DNA from: Liolophura sinensis
Lineage: Eukaryota > Mollusca > Polyplacophora > Chitonida > Chitonidae
DNA length: 23,023 bases
Direction of reading: 5' to 3'
Assembly: GCF_032854445.1 (NCBI RefSeq)
Contig: NW_027018474.1
Coordinates: 1-23,023 of the forward strand
Each line of letters begins with the position of its first letter. Within the stretch, counting starts at the first letter, position 1. Shown piece after piece: positions 21,416-23,023 of this stretch. The notes beneath the pieces are model-generated. The model saw only the letters and a program-made list of their open reading frames with translations. It was not told the DNA's origin and ran no database searches. A program made the translations under genes and the position numbers.

Positions 21416-21964
21416 TTAACTCACCCAGCAATTGCCTTACTTCTAAGTGCAAGACAATCTCAATGTCTTTATCTACGTGTAGAAAAACCACACCATTCGT
21501 ACGTGAAAAACACAAGGTACTTGATACAGTCTGCTGTAAAAAGTACAACTGAACACTAACCCACTTCAGTAAGGTGCCAAAAGATGCGGAATTGAGCCAG
21601 GCATCGGCAGCTGTTGAAAAATTGCAAATTTCCCTGGTTTCCATGGAGTAAGAGCCGTTGCTACGCACGTGATTATGACATCAATGATCATTTAATTGTC
21701 GCTACAGCCAAAAGTATTGGTCGGAGAGCAACGCGGATTGCACCATTCGATTTCTCGTCACAAAATACGTCGGATTAGGCTCTTACTAGTAGCACTGGAA
21801 CAGTTTTTCCATTTTTGCATTTTTGCCTGGTCTTTTTGTTAATTGAAATCGGCTACACTGTACTCTGTACAATCGCGACTGGTCATTACTATATTCAACT
21901 TTTGACTATAAGTTATGTGCCCTTCGGTAGCCCAGAAGACCTGAAATCTTTGGGCTAAGCCCAT
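21416..21964 (+). repeat. Monomer 40, family A subtype
   Basis: Counterpart of copy 31 nine monomers earlier: cattcgtacg and gacatcaatgatcattta are shared. Exactly 549 bp. Confidence 0.95.
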
Positions 21965-22513
21965 TTAACTCACCCAGCAATTGCCTTACTTCTAAGTGCA
22001 AGACAATCTCAATGTCTTTATCTACGTGTAGAAAAACCACACCATTTGTACGTGAAAAACACAAGGTACTTGATACAGTCTGCTGTGAAAAGTACAACTA
22101 AACACTGACCCACATTTATAAGGTGCCAAAAGATGTGGAATTGGGCCAGGCATCGGCAGCTGTTGAAAAATTGCAAATTTCCCTGGTTTCCATGGAGTAA
22201 GAGCCGTTGCTGGGCACGTGATTATGACATCAATGATCATTGATCTGTCGCTACAGCCAAAAGTATTGGTCGGAGAGCAACGCGGTTTGCACCATTCGAT
22301 TTGTCGTCACAAAATACGTCGGATTAGCCTCTTACCAGCAGCACTGGAACAGTTTTTCCACTTTTGCATTTTTGCCTGGTCTTTTTGTTAATTGAAATCG
22401 GCTACACTGCACTCTGTACAATCGCGACTGGTCATTACTATATTCAACTTTTGACTATAAGTTATGTGCCCTTCGGTAGCCCAGAAGACCTGAAATCTTT
22501 GGGCTAAGCCCAT
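21965..22513 (+). repeat. Monomer 41, family D
   Basis: Counterpart of copy 32, identical as far as I could compare except for the single inserted c there. Followed by B2, as in copies 32-33. Confidence 0.95.
22229..22244. repeat. 16-bp perfect palindrome, D monomer 41
   Basis: Third and last occurrence of the D-specific palindrome. Confidence 0.95.
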
Positions 22514-23023
22514 TTAACTCACCCAGCAATTGCCTTACTTCTAAGTGCAAGACAATCTCAATGTCTTTATCTACGTGTAGAAAAACCACACCATTTGTAC
22601 GTGAAAACCACAAGGTACTTGATACAGTCTGCTGTAAAAAGTACAACTGACCACAGACCCACATGAACAAGGTGCCAAAAGATGCGGAATTGAGCCAGGC
22701 ATCGGCAGCTGTTGAAAAATTGCAAATTTCCCTGGTTTCCATGGAGTAAGAGCCGTTGCTGGGCACGTGATTATGACATAAATGATCATTCAATTGTCAC
22801 TACAGGCAAAAGTATTGGTCGGAGAGCAACGCAGTTTGCACCATTCGATTTGTCGTCACAAAATACGTCGGATTAGCCTCTTACCAGCAGCACTGGAACA
22901 GTTTTTCCACTTTTGCATTTTTGCCTGGTCTTTTTGTTAATTGAAATCGGCTACACTGTACTCTGTACAATCGCGACTGGTCATTACTATATTCAACTTT
23001 TGACTATAAGTTATGTGCCCTTC
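22514..23023 (+). repeat. Monomer 42, family B2, cut by the window end
   Basis: 510 bp present. Shares cgcagtttgc with copy 33, so the match of 31-33 with 40-42 runs to the last base of the window. Confidence 0.95.

Larger units (their letters stand above)
1..23023. repeat. Satellite array of 549-bp monomers, about 41.9 copies, spanning the whole window
   Basis: The same unit recurs head to tail from first base to last. Each unit begins ttaactcacccagcaattg, and I located 42 such starts (one altered to tcaactc). Spacing is 549 bp in most copies, with extremes of 545 and 555. Copies differ mostly by substitutions at a limited set of sites that recur in linked combinations, so they form families (A, B1, B2, C, D, E, F) rather than a random scatter. 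No non-repeat sequence interrupts the array and no edge is reached. Long homogeneous arrays of this kind are known as eukaryotic satellite DNA, often at centromeres or in heterochromatin; which of these applies here is not visible. GC is about 42%, and about 18 CpG sites per monomer remain. No gene is supported inside the array, so the repeat annotation accounts for all the sequence. Confidence 0.98.
16479..23023 (+). repeat. Higher-order repeat: copies 31-33 recur as 40-42
   Basis: A subtype (cattcgtacg), D, B2 (cgcagtttgc) occurs at 16479-18123 and again at 21416-23023, starting 4937 bp later. The second half of copy 30 also matches copy 39, so the block begins earlier, inside those monomers. 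Confidence 0.88.

Noticed and set aside
1-23023. CRISPR array
   Set aside because: The repeated unit is 549 bp and contiguous; there are no short repeats separated by unique spacers.
1-23023. Tandem transposon or helitron copies
   Set aside because: No transposase or helicase frame, terminal inverted repeats or target-site duplications are visible; units abut directly. An origin from a transposon fragment cannot be excluded.

Overview
The whole window is one uninterrupted tandem repeat (satellite) array. I counted 41 complete head-to-tail monomers and one partial monomer (510 bp, cut by the window end), all in the same orientation. The standard monomer is 549 bp; individual copies run from 545 to 555 bp. 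No unique flanking DNA appears at either edge, so the real array is longer than 23 kb. The phase I use (monomer start at ttaactcaccc) is set by the window start and has no biological meaning.

The array points to a eukaryotic nuclear genome, most likely centromeric, pericentromeric, subtelomeric or other heterochromatic satellite DNA. GC is about 42% (hand count on the first monomer). About 18 CpG sites per monomer are kept, only mildly below random expectation, which argues weakly against a heavily CpG-methylated vertebrate. I cannot name the species; an invertebrate is a guess. No rRNA, tRNA, snRNA, transposase, reverse transcriptase, CRISPR array or convincing protein gene is present.

The monomers fall into recognisable variant families, read mainly from a variable 24-bp segment about 135 bp into the unit and from linked sites downstream: A (copies 1, 4, 8, 11, 16, 20, 25, 28, 29, 31, 34, 36, 40), B1 (3, 6, 7, 9, 10, 15, 18, 19, 38), B2 (13, 14, 22, 24, 27, 33, 42), C (2, 5, 17, 26, 37), D (32, 35, 41), E (12, 21, 23, 39) and F (30). 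Their order is not random. Copies 9-13 match 18-22, and 31-33 match 40-42, each at a spacing of nine monomers (about 4.94 kb). Copies 3-8 match 15-20, and copies 6-8 are duplicated directly as 9-11. This is a nine-monomer higher-order repeat with local duplications, mosaic monomers and phase slips.

Other features are a 16-bp perfect palindrome found only in D monomers, a 13-bp inverted repeat near every monomer boundary, a second short hairpin in nearly every copy, and a minus-strand open frame that recurs but has no ATG start and is broken in many copies. Single-base indels are absent from 13 consecutive copies (6-18) but frequent (about 53 counted by eye) in copies 1-5 and 19-39. That is a warning about consensus quality, or possibly a real difference in age across the array.
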